Notes: generated from the letters alone by a model not told the origin. Shown: positions 33,630 to 46,619, numbered from the stretch's first letter. The stretch is 64,000 bases of DNA from Prosapia bicincta (GCA_036971475.1 JBAIZL010000002.1:48334229-48398228), one strand, 5' to 3'. Numbers and translations: made by a program.

Positions 33630-35500
33630 TAGTTGTTAAACCTTCCAATAAAATTTATTTGAAATTTCCTCAAAAAAATTTAAACCTCCATAACTAATTT
33701 AGAAAAGCTTTTATAATATTTTTACAGATTACCACCTTTATAGTGTCCTTACATTTTATGTACCTTTTTTTTATTTTAAGACTACTGGGTGCTGACCATA
33801 ATGACCAGTAATTCAATATTAACCAGATATTGATCACAAAATATCCTTCTACATTCTTATATTTAACAAAAATGTAGAGGAAATAATCTTAGAACAATTT
33901 TTCTTTGAAGAGTGAAATAGATTTAATAGCGGATGTAGCAATGAACAAAATATACAACACAATATGCAAACCCACAAAATAAAGTGTTTACTTAAAACGT
34001 TTTAAACACTCGTAATTAATAAATAAACCGTCCAATTTTCAGCATTCTTTGAGATTTCGCTTTGTGTATTTCATAAAAATATGTCAATCATATCAGCGTA
34101 ACCTGTAAACGCTTCTCTCTCCTCAGGACTAACCTTCAGATATCGATACCATGATACTTTACTCTCGGACGTCTTACTAGGGGGCGCCAAGTAGTCACCC
34201 CTTTATGCCCCGATAGAGATTAGGTGTATTTCAGGTAAGCAATCCTGTGGGCGTTATGCCATGATCCTCTTTATATTTTATAACAGGGTGTTATATGTCA
34301 ATACAACTCTATTATATTGATAATATCTTTCTATACTACGGGTATAATTGTATTATTCACTAAATAACCTGAAGCAAAAAATATCAAACCCTTAATTTAT
34401 ATTACAAATAATGTTCACAACTCTTAATTAAAGATGTAGGTTTCTAAGAAAAAATTTCAACATATTTTATTTTTAATATATATATATTTTAGTTTAATTA
34501 TTCAAATCCTTATTTAAAACTAATGTCTTGCCTATCAAACCAAAATCCTACGTCCACATGTTTAACTTCAAACTGGTTTTGGCAACCAATATATATATAC
34601 AAATATCAGATCATTTTATAAATGTCAAAACACAAAAGAAGTAGAAGCTATAAAACATTTCTTACTTTTCTTCCAACACAATTTCAAACCGCATGATTCA
34701 CTTTTCAGTCTTAAGAAAGTATTTTCTGCTGAAAAGAACAAATCGAAAATTACTTGTCACAATTCTTCAACTGAAAAGATCTCAATGGAATTCGATTGTG
34801 CTGAAAGACTTTACCGTATATAGAAAAACGAAACGACATTTCTCCCTAAACTGTCTCGGTTCTTTCTATTGTTTATCACTTGTCGTAACTTACTTGCGAT
34901 TGGCAAATTATAAAACATCTATTGCGTATATGTTTTCGTCAAACACAGTCGTATAAGCTATGTAAATTATGTATGAATATAAAAGCAGTATTAAAAGAAA
35001 TAAAAATAAATCTTGTAAAATTTATAAAAAAATGAAAGTGACTCAATTTATTTAGTTGTAAATATTCGTATTATACATAAACGATGTCCATGTCAGAAGA
35101 ACATCATTTTTGTTTTTAATCATTTAGACTATACGTAGGTGATAGCTCATCTTAATATGACTATAAATAATTAACCCTTACGTGACATAATTATGTATTT
35201 AGCGTATACATTAAAAAAAAAATGGACGAAACAATTTCAACATAAATAGGCCTAATAAGAATTAATGCAAAGCAATCATGAATGTGATATAACTACAAAA
35301 ATATCATTGAGAAAGGCAGCGCAAAGGAATTTCACTTTGTTATATAATATAATCATTGAGACTAAATTTTAAAGATGGCCATTTATCTTGTGATAAATGC
35401 TTAGATGGCTATTAAAAATTATATATATTTCACAACTAGTATGTTAGCTTATAACATAGTTAATAATAGTTTAATTCTTACTAATAGGATTCTGTAAAAC
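33630..35500. other. AT-rich non-coding DNA
   Basis: No supported gene. 34120-34260 is GC-richer (includes GGGGGCGCCAAGTAG) but unidentified. The 87-codon frame at 34693 has no recognisable features. Confidence 0.4.
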
Positions 35501-35512
35501 AATCTGAATATG

Positions 35513-35732
35513 TTTACATTAATTAAAACAATCTCTCACCACAAATTCAACAAATTTTATTTAACCTTATGTACATTTCGAGTTATATGGAGTTATTTGT
35601 AAAAATACCTCTGAAGATAATTACTTTGTAATCGAAATGTACATAAGGTTAAATAAAATGTGTTGAATTTGTGGTGAGAGGTTGTTTTAATTAATATAAA
35701 CATTTACGCCACAGTTGCTTCAAGTTGTTGGT
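35513..35732. mobile_element. Penelope-like foldback with 12-bp target duplication
   Basis: The 12-bp direct repeat AATCTGAATATG occurs at 35501-35512 and 35733-35744, bracketing a 220-bp insertion. Its arms are inverted: 35513-35576 (ACAATCTCTCACCACAAATT, CTTATGTACATTTCG) and 35634-35702. The right arm carries CTGAAGA-hairpin-GAAA; the left arm keeps only the part after GAAA. There is no coding sequence. The structure is like the other foldbacks but from a different family, since the arm sequence is distinct. Confidence 0.6.
35611..35637 (+). ncRNA. Hammerhead-like motif in foldback
   Basis: CTGAAGA, an extra T, a stem (A)ATTAC/GTAAT with loop TTT, C, then GAAATGTAC. It has the same core layout as the Penelope-like termini with a different stem and flank. 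Confidence 0.35.
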
Positions 35733-35844
35733 AATCTGAATATGGTTTCAATATTATATTTTTAATAATAGAAATTTTTTAAAATTTTGTTTTGTTTTGT
35801 TGATATATAGGTTGGCATTTTTCCTGTATATTAACCATACGACA

Positions 35845-36080
35845 TGTGTGTGTTCCCGCGGCCAAACCTCAACCGGGACGTAGCCCCGTAACACGCGTTG
35901 CACACCCTATCAAAAGTGAACACATTTACGCCTCTTACGCTTAAGCTGTACATTATGATAATGGGTACTGTAAGGTAGAAACCCGCAAATTCAACCGCGG
36001 TCAAAATATGATTCCACCCGACTTACCATATCCTGGTACCTGTGGTGTGTCGAGCGTGATCTGCCAGTGAATAAATCCCT
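35845..36080. other. GC-richer block, unidentified
   Basis: It contains TGTTCCCGCGGCC and CGTGATCTGCCAGTGAA, echoing phrases at 16210 and 16494. No coding frame is supported. It may be the left part of a large non-autonomous repeat running to about 39060. Confidence 0.3.
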
Positions 36081-36214
36081 GGACTTTATTTTAAAAACCA
36101 ACAAAAATTGTTCCTTCTCATTTATGTAATTATAATTTCATTATTCAGCTTTGTTTGGTTGTAAATTTAATATAATACTTTGCTATCGCATGAATACTCC
36201 TTAAAAAATCTTTT

Positions 36215-37063
36215 TTTCTAGCTTGTTTGAATTATTTATGGTTGATGGTTGGAAACATTTCAGAACTTTATTTAGTTGAATTACCTCATGGCAATTATAA
36301 TAATTGTAAACATAGCTTGTTCTAACTTGATTTAATTATTTATGGTTAATGGTTGGAAACATTTCAGAACTTTATTTAGTTGAATTACCACATGATAATT
36401 ATAATAATTGTAAACATACCTTGTTCTAACTTGATTTAATTATTTATGGTTGATGGTAGGAAACATTTCAGAACTTTATTTAGTTGAATTACCACATGAT
36501 AATTATATTAATTGTAAACATAGCTTGGTCTAACTTGACTTAATTATTTATGGTTGATGGTTGGAAACATTTCAGAACTTTATTTAGTTGAATTACCACA
36601 TGATAATTATAATAATTGTAAACATAGCTTGTTCTAACTTGATTTGATTATTTATGGTTGATGGTTGGAAACATTTCAGAACTTCATTTAGTTGAATTAC
36701 CTCATGATAATTATAATAATTGTAAACATAGCTTGTTCTAACTTGATTTAATTATTTATGGTTGATGGTTGGAAACATTTCAGAACTTTATTTAGTTGAA
36801 TTACCACATGATAGTTATAATAATTGTAAACATAGCTTGTTCTAATTTGATTTAATTATTTATGGTTGATGGTTGGAAACATTTCAGAACTTTATTTAGT
36901 TGAATTACCACATGATAGTTATAATAATTGTAAACATAGCTTGTTCTAATTTGATTTAATTATTTATGGTTGATGGTTGGAAACATTTCAGAACTTCATT
37001 TAGTTGAATTACCACATGATAATTATAATAATTCTAAACATTGTTTGTTCTAACTTGATTTAA
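36215..37063. repeat. Tandem satellite, eight 104-bp units
   Basis: The word TTTATGGTTGATGGTTGG recurs at about 36239, 36342, 36446, 36550, 36654, 36758, 36862 and 36966, a constant 104-bp spacing. Units also share GAAACATTTCAGAACTT and TTTAGTTGAATTACC. Adjacent units differ by only a few bases, and the outermost units are slightly more diverged. Confidence 0.95.
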
Positions 37064-37069
37064 TTAAAT

Positions 37070-38060
37070 TGAAATTAAAACCTAAAACTAAAATTTACTC
37101 TGCGAAATATGTTACAAAAATTACTTTATAGCTACTAAATGTTAGCTATTTTTTATAATTTTGCGAAGCAGTTATTTAACATTAAATAAATTTGAATGGT
37201 TGATAAAGTTCATAAATGTCCATGTAATCTTTGCATAAAGTTCATCAATTATATTGTTACCACTATTATTGGAAATTCTCGAACAATTGTAGACACTTGA
37301 TAACATTGTGGTTTTTAGATTTAAAATTACACACATAAATTAACATACTTATTTAAATACAACATGGGAATAATTTATACAAATTTATTTTATTTTATGT
37401 CCATAAAATTATTTCTAGAGTAAAAGGCGATATTACTTCCTAATTACTTTAGTTTTAATTTATATTTGTGACCCAAACATAAATCCGAATGATTTCAAAA
37501 ACAAATTTATATGATTTTCATTTTTACATTTATTTAATCCTGGTTGTTTAATATATCTTATATGGACATAAAATAAGTTATATCAACATAAGTACCTAAT
37601 CATTTATTATTGATTTTCTCTCTGAATTTCTTAATCTATTATTAGATTGAATTTAAATAAATTATGTTACTACTGACTTTAAATATTTCTTGTCTTAACT
37701 TTGTTAAACTTTAACTTGTTATAACTTGATGTAACTTTAATCTTGAGATTTAGAACTAGCATTTTATAAATGAATAATTTTAATTTAATTACCACTACCT
37801 ATATTTTGTTTAAAAGATGGCCGTATCCATAGATATATTTCAATTATAAATAACCAATCAGTTATTAAATTTGTATTTAAAGAAATCTGCATTTTACTAA
37901 TTCTAATGAATTTAATAAATGACTAACTGGTTATTGAAATTCTGACTTGCCCCAACAACTTTCACTGTGGTTGCTCCTCTTCTCCCATGATTTACCTAGG
38001 AATCTTATAGCACTCGCTAATGATCGGTTTTAGGGCCGTTCTTAATACGGTTTATAATTT
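37070..38060. other. AT-rich non-coding DNA
   Basis: No supported feature was seen. Confidence 0.45.
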
Positions 38061-38069
38061 ATTACATTA

Positions 38070-38350
38070 TGAAAAATCTTAAGCTCAAATTCGCTGGCGA
38101 TTGAAGACAGACCATCTCCACTTCCATCTAGGGCTAGATTTTCGGCTTAGCCACGGACCAGCATATTGGAATCCTCGTCATGGATCTCCAGAAAAAAACG
38201 TACGTTTGCCACGAGAGCTGATTTTCGTCATCTTTATCGGGATTCCCCACTACCTCGGCTTCGTCGTTTATTAGCGATTAAATAATTCTGTCTTAACTAA
38301 AAAATATTGTCCTTTGACCCTGCTCTCACTTGTGCTCGTTTTTTAACTGT
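38070..38350. other. GC-richer block, unidentified
   Basis: Weakly similar by eye to 17215-17540 (for example CCATGACGAGGATTCCA on the minus strand against CCATGGACGAGGGCTCCA). No protein was recognised. Confidence 0.25.
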
Positions 38351-38354
38351 AGTT

Positions 38355-38940
38355 GGAAAATGTCACTTACGGTTTAAAAATCTAATATATCTTAAGGGCA
38401 TGATTTTTTTCATATTTTAAGATTTGATTGCAAACTTGAGTGCCAATTTACGCCACTCCGTTCGTTAGGTACGTTTCAACAGCACTGGAAACAATCTTCT
38501 CCCGCACTTGACACTTTTATAGTTTTTGGAGCAATCTAGTAACCATTTATTATTTACGATTATTCTCAAACAAATTTGTTAATAAATTATACTTCACAAT
38601 ATTCTGCCTTCATTGGTTTTATATTCTCTTAATCTCTGATAGTTTTTATATTTTTCATTCTGTAATTCGATTTTTGAATTTTTTTCCTGTAAATAACAAA
38701 CATTAATTTTATTTTAACTTTATATAGATAGAACAAAACTATTCCTTAGTACTAGATATGTTCCGTTTACAAATTCAACCGTTGGACCGTCTTTGCTTAC
38801 TTAAGCAGATAAGGAGACTGGCTTGGCCAGCACAACTACTTGTAGCTGTTTTATTATTAAACATTTAAAATAATAGTTTAATGATTTTGTCTAATATACA
38901 AAATCTGCAGGTTTGAGACCGGGCCGTATCAGTGTCTGTG
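38355..38940. other. Non-coding DNA
   Basis: No supported feature. It ends GGTTTGAGACCGGGCCGTATC just before the compound microsatellite. Confidence 0.4.
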
Positions 38941-38944
<4 letters not shown>

Positions 38945-39013
<69 letters not shown>

Positions 39014-39060
39014 TCGTGTGTTTGTGTGTGTGTGTGTGCGTGCGTGTGCGCGTGCGTGTG
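38945..39060. repeat. Compound (AT)n(GT)n microsatellite
   Basis: AT repeats at 38945-38985 followed by imperfect GT repeats to about 39060. Confidence 0.95.
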
Positions 39061-39605
39061 AGTGCTTGTAATACTATATAACTTCATATTTTAATACTTG
39101 TCTGATGCATAATTAACATAACTAAAATTAACCTTTATTTAAACTTTACTTTGGTTTATAGTCTGTACTTTTCCAGATTTATATACTAAAGAAAATGGTT
39201 GTTATATTATATAAAACTAATATAAGAGGTCTAATATACTGAATCATAATACTAGCTAAAAACATTTTTTTTTAATAAAAAGGAAAATAAATAAAGAAAT
39301 GACACTTGTCTTATTGAAGTACTACAGTACCTCAGCTAACTATAGTACTTTTATAACATAAATGTCTTATATTTCTATGTAACGTTAATTTGTAACTTTA
39401 AACTGTTGTTTGCTTATATTGCTTTCAGTTAATATTAATATTCATGCACGAGAAAATATGTCATAAAATTAATAGTGTGATTTTATTACTAAAATGTTTT
39501 TACAAAATGTTTTATAAAATTTATATAAATTCAATAGATCAATTGTTAAATTTTCTGATTTGTTTACTTGCACATTGTATTTTCTGTAACTAAAGGTGTA
39601 AAATG

Positions 39606-39725
39606 CTACCTATTTAGCCCTTGCCATTAGTCTCACAGCGACACCTTTGACGTTTACAGATGGTTTCAATTAATCGCCCTCCCACTCCTTTATGGCTCTC
39701 TTAGTCATGGTTTATTCAAACCTGA
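39606..39725. repeat. Dispersed repeat, copy 2
   Basis: Similar to 23527-23640 in the same orientation. The flanking sequences are unrelated, which indicates an interspersed element. Its type is unknown. Confidence 0.6.
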
Positions 39726-39729
39726 TGTA

Positions 39730-42700
39730 TTTATGTTAACCTAGAACATGATATAAATTATAGAAAACTGTATTCTGAAGAATTTGTATTAAGGTCCGTG
39801 TATAAATGTTGTCGTTTATGTATATTGTTTTTATAGTTAGAAGTATCCTTTTAAAAATTAAAAATATTTATAGAAAAGAAACTTTAACAATATATTCAGA
39901 CAACTCATTTTCAATTTTCTTTTTGCTTACATTTTTAAATTGTAGTTATATACGTTTTATTTACCATCCAAATTTCCAATAACCCTAAAGAATACTAAAT
40001 AAATGCCCTACTTCTGGCATTTATGTTTTCATTATGCATGCAAAGTTATGGGTTTTCTATTCCACAATTACAAACAAAATAATGTACTATGCTAATTGTA
40101 TTGTCTCAAACTTTACTGATTTTCTTTACCTCATAGAATGATTTCATTGTATTAAATTTTCTTAAGTACTAGAACGTTATGCTCAACAAAAGATTGATTG
40201 CTCAACTAATCATCAAAAACCATTTTAAAAAATTGTTTATATCTAGGTAGTTCAATAGGAATGCTAAAATTTAAGCCAGTTTAATTTATAATTATTAATT
40301 TTTGAAACGTCTAATAAATTGTGCAGAGTGATTTTACCATAATATTCTAATGACTAGGTTTAAAGGTTTTTGCAGTTTGTACGTTTTAAAAGACGTTAAC
40401 TAAAAAACGTTTACCTTCGATATTGTCGGTTGATATTAAACTATTGTCAGAGAAGAATGTGGTTTGCCCACTGAAGTGTTTTATAGTTTTTTACAGCCAA
40501 AGTATAACTCACTTTTAGTGGCCATTTAAATAGCAAAATTAACTGTCAGTGCTGCATTTCATTTAAATTGACTTAAACTTTCTTGAACCTTAATTAAAAA
40601 GAAAATGAACCGTAAATATCCATCGTCTTCATTTATATTTCGTTCACACAGATTTTGATATATTATTAATATGTTTGATTAAACTCAATTAATTTTATTT
40701 TCATAAGTTTCGGTATTGAGGCAATGTGGAAAAAGGTTTTAACTTGCATAAAACAATTGAATATGTTTTAATATTGTTTACAGGGATTAATAGAATTAAC
40801 GCAACAATTTTAATTCCATTTCGGAATAAATAAAATTCATCATATAGAAATTAATTTATAATATAAGAAAAATATCAAGAGTTTTTGTTATAATTGATAA
40901 TATAGGTTTAAACAACAGAGTTGTGACATTAAGTAGAGAATGTATATTCCATTAGGCTGTAATATTCCAAACATTTTAAAAGCATCCTACAAACAGTGCA
41001 AAATATTTAATGTTTTGAAATAATTAAGAAAACTAACTCCAGTAATTTGCTTACTAAACAGAAATTCCCTCAAAACATGAATAATTGTAATATTAATTAT
41101 TTAAAAGGACCCTAAAAGCACCAAGTTATAATTCTCACATTGCACCCTCGATCACATGATTCTGTTTTCTGTCTTGAATCTCTCCTTCAGCTGAACTTTA
41201 CAAAAACTCTTGTAAGTAGCAGTTAACAAATAATTAGTTTTTTAACTAATTAATTATTTAAACTTATTTGGTAATTAAAATTGTTATAATTAAGTTATTT
41301 ATTATTTTCTGTATTTTTTAACTTTCTTAAAACTTTGTAAAAATTTAAACTTTGATTTTATTTTTGCATTTAATAACGGTTATTTCTCTCTAATACGACT
41401 TCAAGTGGAAATATGTTAAAGTATCCTATTGAAGCAAAAGTTATTTTTCTATCAAATTAAATATAAATAAATAATAAATGCAAAAATAAAAAACTAATAA
41501 GTATATTTGTACTAAGAATATGTAATACAATACTTGATAATTAGTTGCAATTATTTGCTATAAAAAGTAATTTCAATATTGAAGATCTTGGCTAAAGAAC
41601 GGTTACTACCCCATGCTGTACCGACAGCGGATTGCAATAGAGACGAAATGACAATTTTGTTTAAATTCTCCTTGCAAAAGATGTTTTTTATCTGTAATCC
41701 TCACCGATCCAGGATATAACACTTGTTAACGTCTAAAATGTTGGCAATGAGCAAAGTTTTAGTAGCAAAACTATTTTGGTATAAGTGTTGTAGGAACGCC
41801 CTTAACAGGCTTCGCTTCACTCAGTTCGAAATTAATTGCCCCTTGAACCGCAATAAGCTGCTTTGATGTATTATCGCAAAATGAACTTATTAGCCACTGT
41901 ATATTTACACCTAAGCCTTTGTAATCTGTAATTGGGATATACGTTCAATGAATCATAAAATAAATAAATTAGGTGAAAATAAAAATACTTCAGTAACTGA
42001 TACTTCATACTTCTCGTTAAATTTTAGAGGTAATTTTTGCCTTATACTTTTTGGGTAGTGTTTGAATTGCAAATAACACTTATACAATGTACTTCCTCTT
42101 TTATTCATATTTGATGGGATTGAAAATTCTCTTTTACTTCAGCAAGGTACTTTATAATGAATCCACTGGCCCTTTCAATTTCAATTTATAGAAAAAAAAA
42201 CATTTAGCATATAAATTGACATACTGAAATTGACATATTTTGTTAGAAATTATTAGTGAAAAACAAATAGGTAAAATAATTAAATTCCTTGTTAGCAATT
42301 AAATATGTTACATTTTCTAAAAATAGTATTTGAAAAATTCGGCTAAAGGAGAGATTCAGGACAGAAAACGCAGTAATACGTGCAGCAATCACGTAATAAA
42401 GGATATAATGTGTCAATCATAAGTTGTTTTCTTTAGTTTCCTTTTGAAGTAATTATTAAATTCAATCATATTTTTAGAGAATTTCTGAAAAAAACATTTT
42501 ATAAAAACGCTCTAAAATGTTTTTTACTAAAACATTTTACTTTCTTTTTCCTCAAAACATCCTCTTACATCCTCATCTGTATATCGTCTTTTAAAAATAA
42601 TCATCACATCTACCTTTAATTTGTTTTGGATCACAAAATAATAATGTTGCGAAACTAAACGGATAAGTACAAGTTGTCAAATCTTATAGCCTTTAATTTT

Positions 42701-43550
42701 ACTGTAAAATCTAATGTATATTTACGGCTCTTAAACTCCAAAGTTCTTAAGCATATGCTTATTAAGAGTTAGAAATATGTTGAAAATGACGTAAAAGAAA
42801 CCTAACCAAAAAAAGTTTAGAGTTAGGACAAAATGTGAAAGTAATAATTAATGTTTTCGTTATTTTATACATAATTCAGTTTCTGAAATGATCACACAAA
42901 TTACTATTCGTGAAAAATATATTGTTTTATAGACCTTTATCTACCTCTGAACAAACAGTCTGTCCTCTACTACAAAACAGTTATTATTTATTATTACGAT
43001 TTATTTTGAACTTCATCTATGTTCTTGCGATTTTTTATTTATTTCTGTGTTGTTGATTGACATGAAGAGTAAATATTTCATTTGCGACAGTTATTTATTT
43101 AACTTAAAATTTGTGTATATAAATTATACGTTTATAGAAAAGTAATGGGATATTTTAAATTGTTTCGGATTGTTTCGGGATTATTTTGAAATACAACAAT
43201 TAATCATGTTAGTGTCAATGGACATCATATTTATGGTATGTGTTTGTGTGTGTGTGTATCAAATTGCTAAAATAAACTGTTATATTTTTTAAAATAATAT
43301 CCTCGTTAAAAATTACAATTCACTAAGTAATTGAAATAATTTGTTTTTCATATTTTACTATTTAAAGTTTAGTTTTTTTATTTATAGTATTGTTTGAGTA
43401 AATCTGTATTCTAATCAGAAAACGTTCAAGTTTTCAAGGATGATGTAACTACTGTGCTAATTGAAATTTCATGTGTCCAAATCTCTTTTGAGAATAATAA
43501 ATCGAGATTACATCCTAGCAATTTTATTAGAGAATTTGAAGTAATTTTTA
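39730..43550. other. AT-rich non-coding DNA
   Basis: Mostly featureless. 41586-41720 is GC-richer, with an open plus frame (LAKERLLPHAVPTADCNRDE and about 20 more residues) that I could not place. Confidence 0.4.
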
Positions 43551-43557
43551 AATTTTA

Positions 43558-43767
43558 ATGAAAATGTGTAAACCAGTATTATGCAGAAAATACGAGACAA
43601 GTTCAACGTATAGTGAAAATCTGAGACATAAATCTATTCGCAAAAGTATCTGCTATTACCATAAAGTCTTACAGCAAGTACCAACGAACATGATGCGTGA
43701 AACGATCAGGCCCAAAAGTCCAAGACGAAGGAGTCTATTACACTACCTATTGTCAGTTTTCACTTAA
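43558..43767 (+). other. Small open frame, doubtful
   Basis: 69 codons. The part after an acceptor-like TTATGCAG at about 43585 is basic and Ser/Arg-rich near its end (RPKSPRRRSLLHYLL). The stop is followed directly by AATAAA. It could be a last exon or chance. Confidence 0.15.
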
Positions 43768-43799
43768 ATAAAAATTCTGTAGGTAGCTATAGGGTTTTA

Positions 43800-44370
43800 G
43801 AATAACGGGCAGGCTCTAATATCGCACATTGGTGTGGTTATACAAAACAAATACTGTAACTTTTCGATTCTAAAAAGTTGAATCTGTAAAAGATGAAGCT
43901 GTAGACCACAGATATCATAATGGATAATTTGGGACATCTTACAGTGTTCAAATCTTAACCATGGATACTCTATCAAGTAAAATGTAACACAACACACAGG
44001 TCGCGAACGAGTCTACAGTTCAAATTATAAAGTAATTACCATTAGGCTCTAAGCCGTTGGCTACATTTAACAAAGGGGTAGTAGAACCGTAATGAGATTA
44101 GTTACGTTGAAACGTTCTTATGCTTCATGAGTCTGAACACGAATTACAAATTCAGTTATTTTGACAAAAAATATGAGAGAAATAATTAAATTATAACATA
44201 TTTTTTAAAAAGATGCTTAACTGTTTGCATTATTACTAACATTACTGTTTACTAATTCTATTTTGCATCAAAATCACAATATTAAAATAAGTGTTTTATT
44301 CAAATATATTATTACTAACACTTATTCAAATTATTAATATAAACGTCTAACACTTCTACTAAATTTATAT
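43800..44370. other. Non-coding DNA
   Basis: No supported feature. A 66-codon minus frame at 43797-43997 has no recognisable features. Confidence 0.4.
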
Positions 44371-44371
44371 A

Positions 44372-44417
44372 AATATTATATATATAATATATATATAATA
44401 TAATATAATATATAATA

Positions 44418-44476
<59 letters not shown>
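44372..44476. repeat. Irregular (AT)n tract
   Basis: An imperfect AT/ATA region, pure AT from about 44420, on the left side of a Penelope-like terminus. Confidence 0.92.
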
Positions 44477-44480
<4 letters not shown>

Positions 44481-44499
44481 TATATTATAATATATATTT

Positions 44500-44587
44500 T
44501 CATTCCTGATGATGTTGGTACTGGTTGCCAACAAAAAGCTTTGAATATAAATTAATAAATATTCTTATATTTGAATAACCTATGTTG

Positions 44588-44593
<6 letters not shown>
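44500..44593 (+). mobile_element. Solo Penelope-like terminus
   Basis: It contains the terminal motif, AAGCTTTGAATATAAATTAA, ATTCTTATATTTGAATAACC and TATGTTGTTTTAA, matching 24516-24553. It is sandwiched between (AT)n at 44372-44476 and 44594-44637, with no coding sequence. It is either an extreme 5' truncation or a terminus released from a longer copy. Confidence 0.65.
44506..44536 (+). ncRNA. Hammerhead-like motif, degenerate
   Basis: CTGATGA, an extra T, a stem GTTGG/CCAAC with loop TACTGGTTG, then AAAA instead of GAAA. Confidence 0.3.

Positions 44594-44637
<44 letters not shown>
44594..44637. repeat. (AT)n microsatellite
   Basis: A pure AT run beginning at the end of the solo terminus. 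Confidence 0.96.
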
Positions 44638-44639
<2 letters not shown>

Positions 44640-45255
44640 CAACATGTTTTCTTGTATTCACTCTATCACTTATACTTTAATCTAATCAAGCAAGAATCTT
44701 ACTTAGTATAATTGCAAGTCGACTTTCGATAGCCTATTTATTATAGTGCTATTTTTTTATTTCATATTTACTAGCAAATGCTTTAAAAGTTTTGAGTTTA
44801 TTCATTTATTTTTTATATTGAAATAAAGAAATAATATGTTTAAATAATGTAGACGGCAGCTATAACGTATTGAGGGTAAAATACTTTTAGTGTCTATGTG
44901 CACCATCTCGTAATACGAGCAGCGGGAGTTGATGATTACCCAACGGTCAAACGCTATAAACATTATGACGTTGCAAGAAATAAAACGTTAATATTTTTTT
45001 CGCACTGGGGAGAAATATTATTTTGTAACATTTTGCTAGAATAACATACATTTAGAAACAGCAGAGACCATTTTGTCTTACAATTTACTTAAGCTACAGA
45101 ATAATTATATTTTATTTAATTAATAAAATAATATTAATTAATGCATTAACCTTAATAATGCATTATGAATAAAGGGTATTTGGTAAAAAAACATTTCTTC
45201 TATCAAACCTTTAAGACTATTTGTAGATTATTAAGAAGAGTTTTTATGTGTATAT
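44640..45255. other. AT-rich non-coding DNA
   Basis: No supported feature was seen. Confidence 0.45.
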
Positions 45256-45263
45256 ATTTAAAG

Positions 45264-46230
45264 TCATTGTTTTAAAAAGCTCTCTGTGTTCAAATTCGTC
45301 TCTCTCTTCATGTGTATATATATATATATATATATATATGGGAAACATTGGGCACACCCCTCCAAGGTATTTACTTCGATGAAAGGAAGACTACTACCCT
45401 TGTAATATAGAATGTCAACGAAAGCCGTTTTAGAATCACAAGAAGAGTATTCCATGATACAAGAGCCTGGATCTATGTATGTTGGACACGTCACACCTTG
45501 AAGTGGGTATGCTTAAGATAACCCTCATATAAATTATCGCTTATAGTATTACCTCTTATGTGACAGAAGGTGGTGTTTCTTTAGACGAACGTGACGTAGT
45601 GGGATGTAAAGTCACCGTTACTAACACGGGTTGAAAAAATGGTGGATGCGTTATTGAAAAACAAATAAAACAAGACCCCCTGCGTAGAGGAATATTTCTC
45701 TAGCATTTCAACAAGTTACCGTACCAGCATTTATTTCAAACCCTAGAGGGTGAAACAACTTGTCCAAGTTATTTAGTGGCCTAATTGGCACCCAGCTTAG
45801 TAAGTATGAATAGCTTTCAACAGGTGATTTTATAACTATTGATTGTGAAATACCAGGTATAATCGCACTATTTTGAGTAAAGATCAACAGAAATGTAACG
45901 GATGTAACAGATAAAGTCAGGCAACTGCTGGAACATCACTGAAATTATAACATCACCATTGTTACGGAGGGTATCTGATGAAGAGGATTGGATTAAAATC
46001 ACTGGTAGTGAATCTTCTGGCGAATGAAACTTTGGAATATATCCGTAAGCCTGGAATGGTTCGTTAAGTGAGTGGCTCAAGCATCTCAAAAAGTCGTCGG
46101 CGCTAAGGAACGAGATGGTTTCAGCCAGAGAATAGATACCAAAGTTTAATAGCAAGCGGAACTTCAATAAAACCACTCAGAAATAGTGAATAAAAAGCGT
46201 TTCTCTAAAGTAAAAAAAAAATACTTTATT
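45264..46230 (-). other. Coding-like block, unidentified and broken
   Basis: About 1 kb of GC-richer DNA whose minus strand is open in successive pieces. One is 45868-46176 (102 codons: SLAETISFLSADDFLRCLSH, AYGYIPKFHSPEDSLPVILI, DVIISVMFQQLPDFICYIRY). A frame change leads to IPGISQSIVIKSPVESYSYL and VPIRPLNNLDKLFHPLGFEI, ending near 45715. Further pieces follow, and 45264-45494 reads CPTYIDPGSCIMEYSSCDSK and beyond. A plausible upstream piece before 46176 reads GFIEVPLAIKLWYLFSG. The regular alternation of open pieces with frame changes suggests a decayed single gene: a transposon protein, an endogenous viral gene or a host pseudogene. No family was recognised with confidence. A short (AT)n at 45317-45340 interrupts it. 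Confidence 0.35.
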
Positions 46231-46234
46231 GTTA

Positions 46235-46619
46235 CAATTATTTGACCCCAATTTTCCTTTTTTTATTTCAATTAAACATGTTATAAAATTATAAGTTAAC
46301 AAACATTTGTTGCTTTATTTATATCCTTAAGATACACGTATGATAATTACATTACAATTAAATGGAATGTAGAGTAAAAAATCAAAAATAGATTGTGCTA
46401 ATAACACACAACACAGCATGCTAGACCACGCCTTCCTTTAGGTGCTATTTATGCGCATTTTACCGGTTTTCGAGTCTTTTGCACTACGGGAAATTGAAAT
46501 ATTCTTACAGCCTGTGGGTTTATTATATATATTTTGTTTTCACTTTGGATTTTACTTATCTACCCCAGAGTCGAAATTTCCGCAGTTTAGCGATTCAAAA
46601 AATATTTTTTTCGACTCAC

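Noticed and set aside
36215..37063. CRISPR-like regular repeat array
   Set aside because: Units are head-to-tail 104-bp copies with no unique spacers, in an animal genome; this is a satellite.
45264..46230. Picorna-like (dicistrovirus-type) capsid origin
   Set aside because: Only two short resemblances (EVP.., SADDF) with the wrong spacing; not enough to name a virus family.
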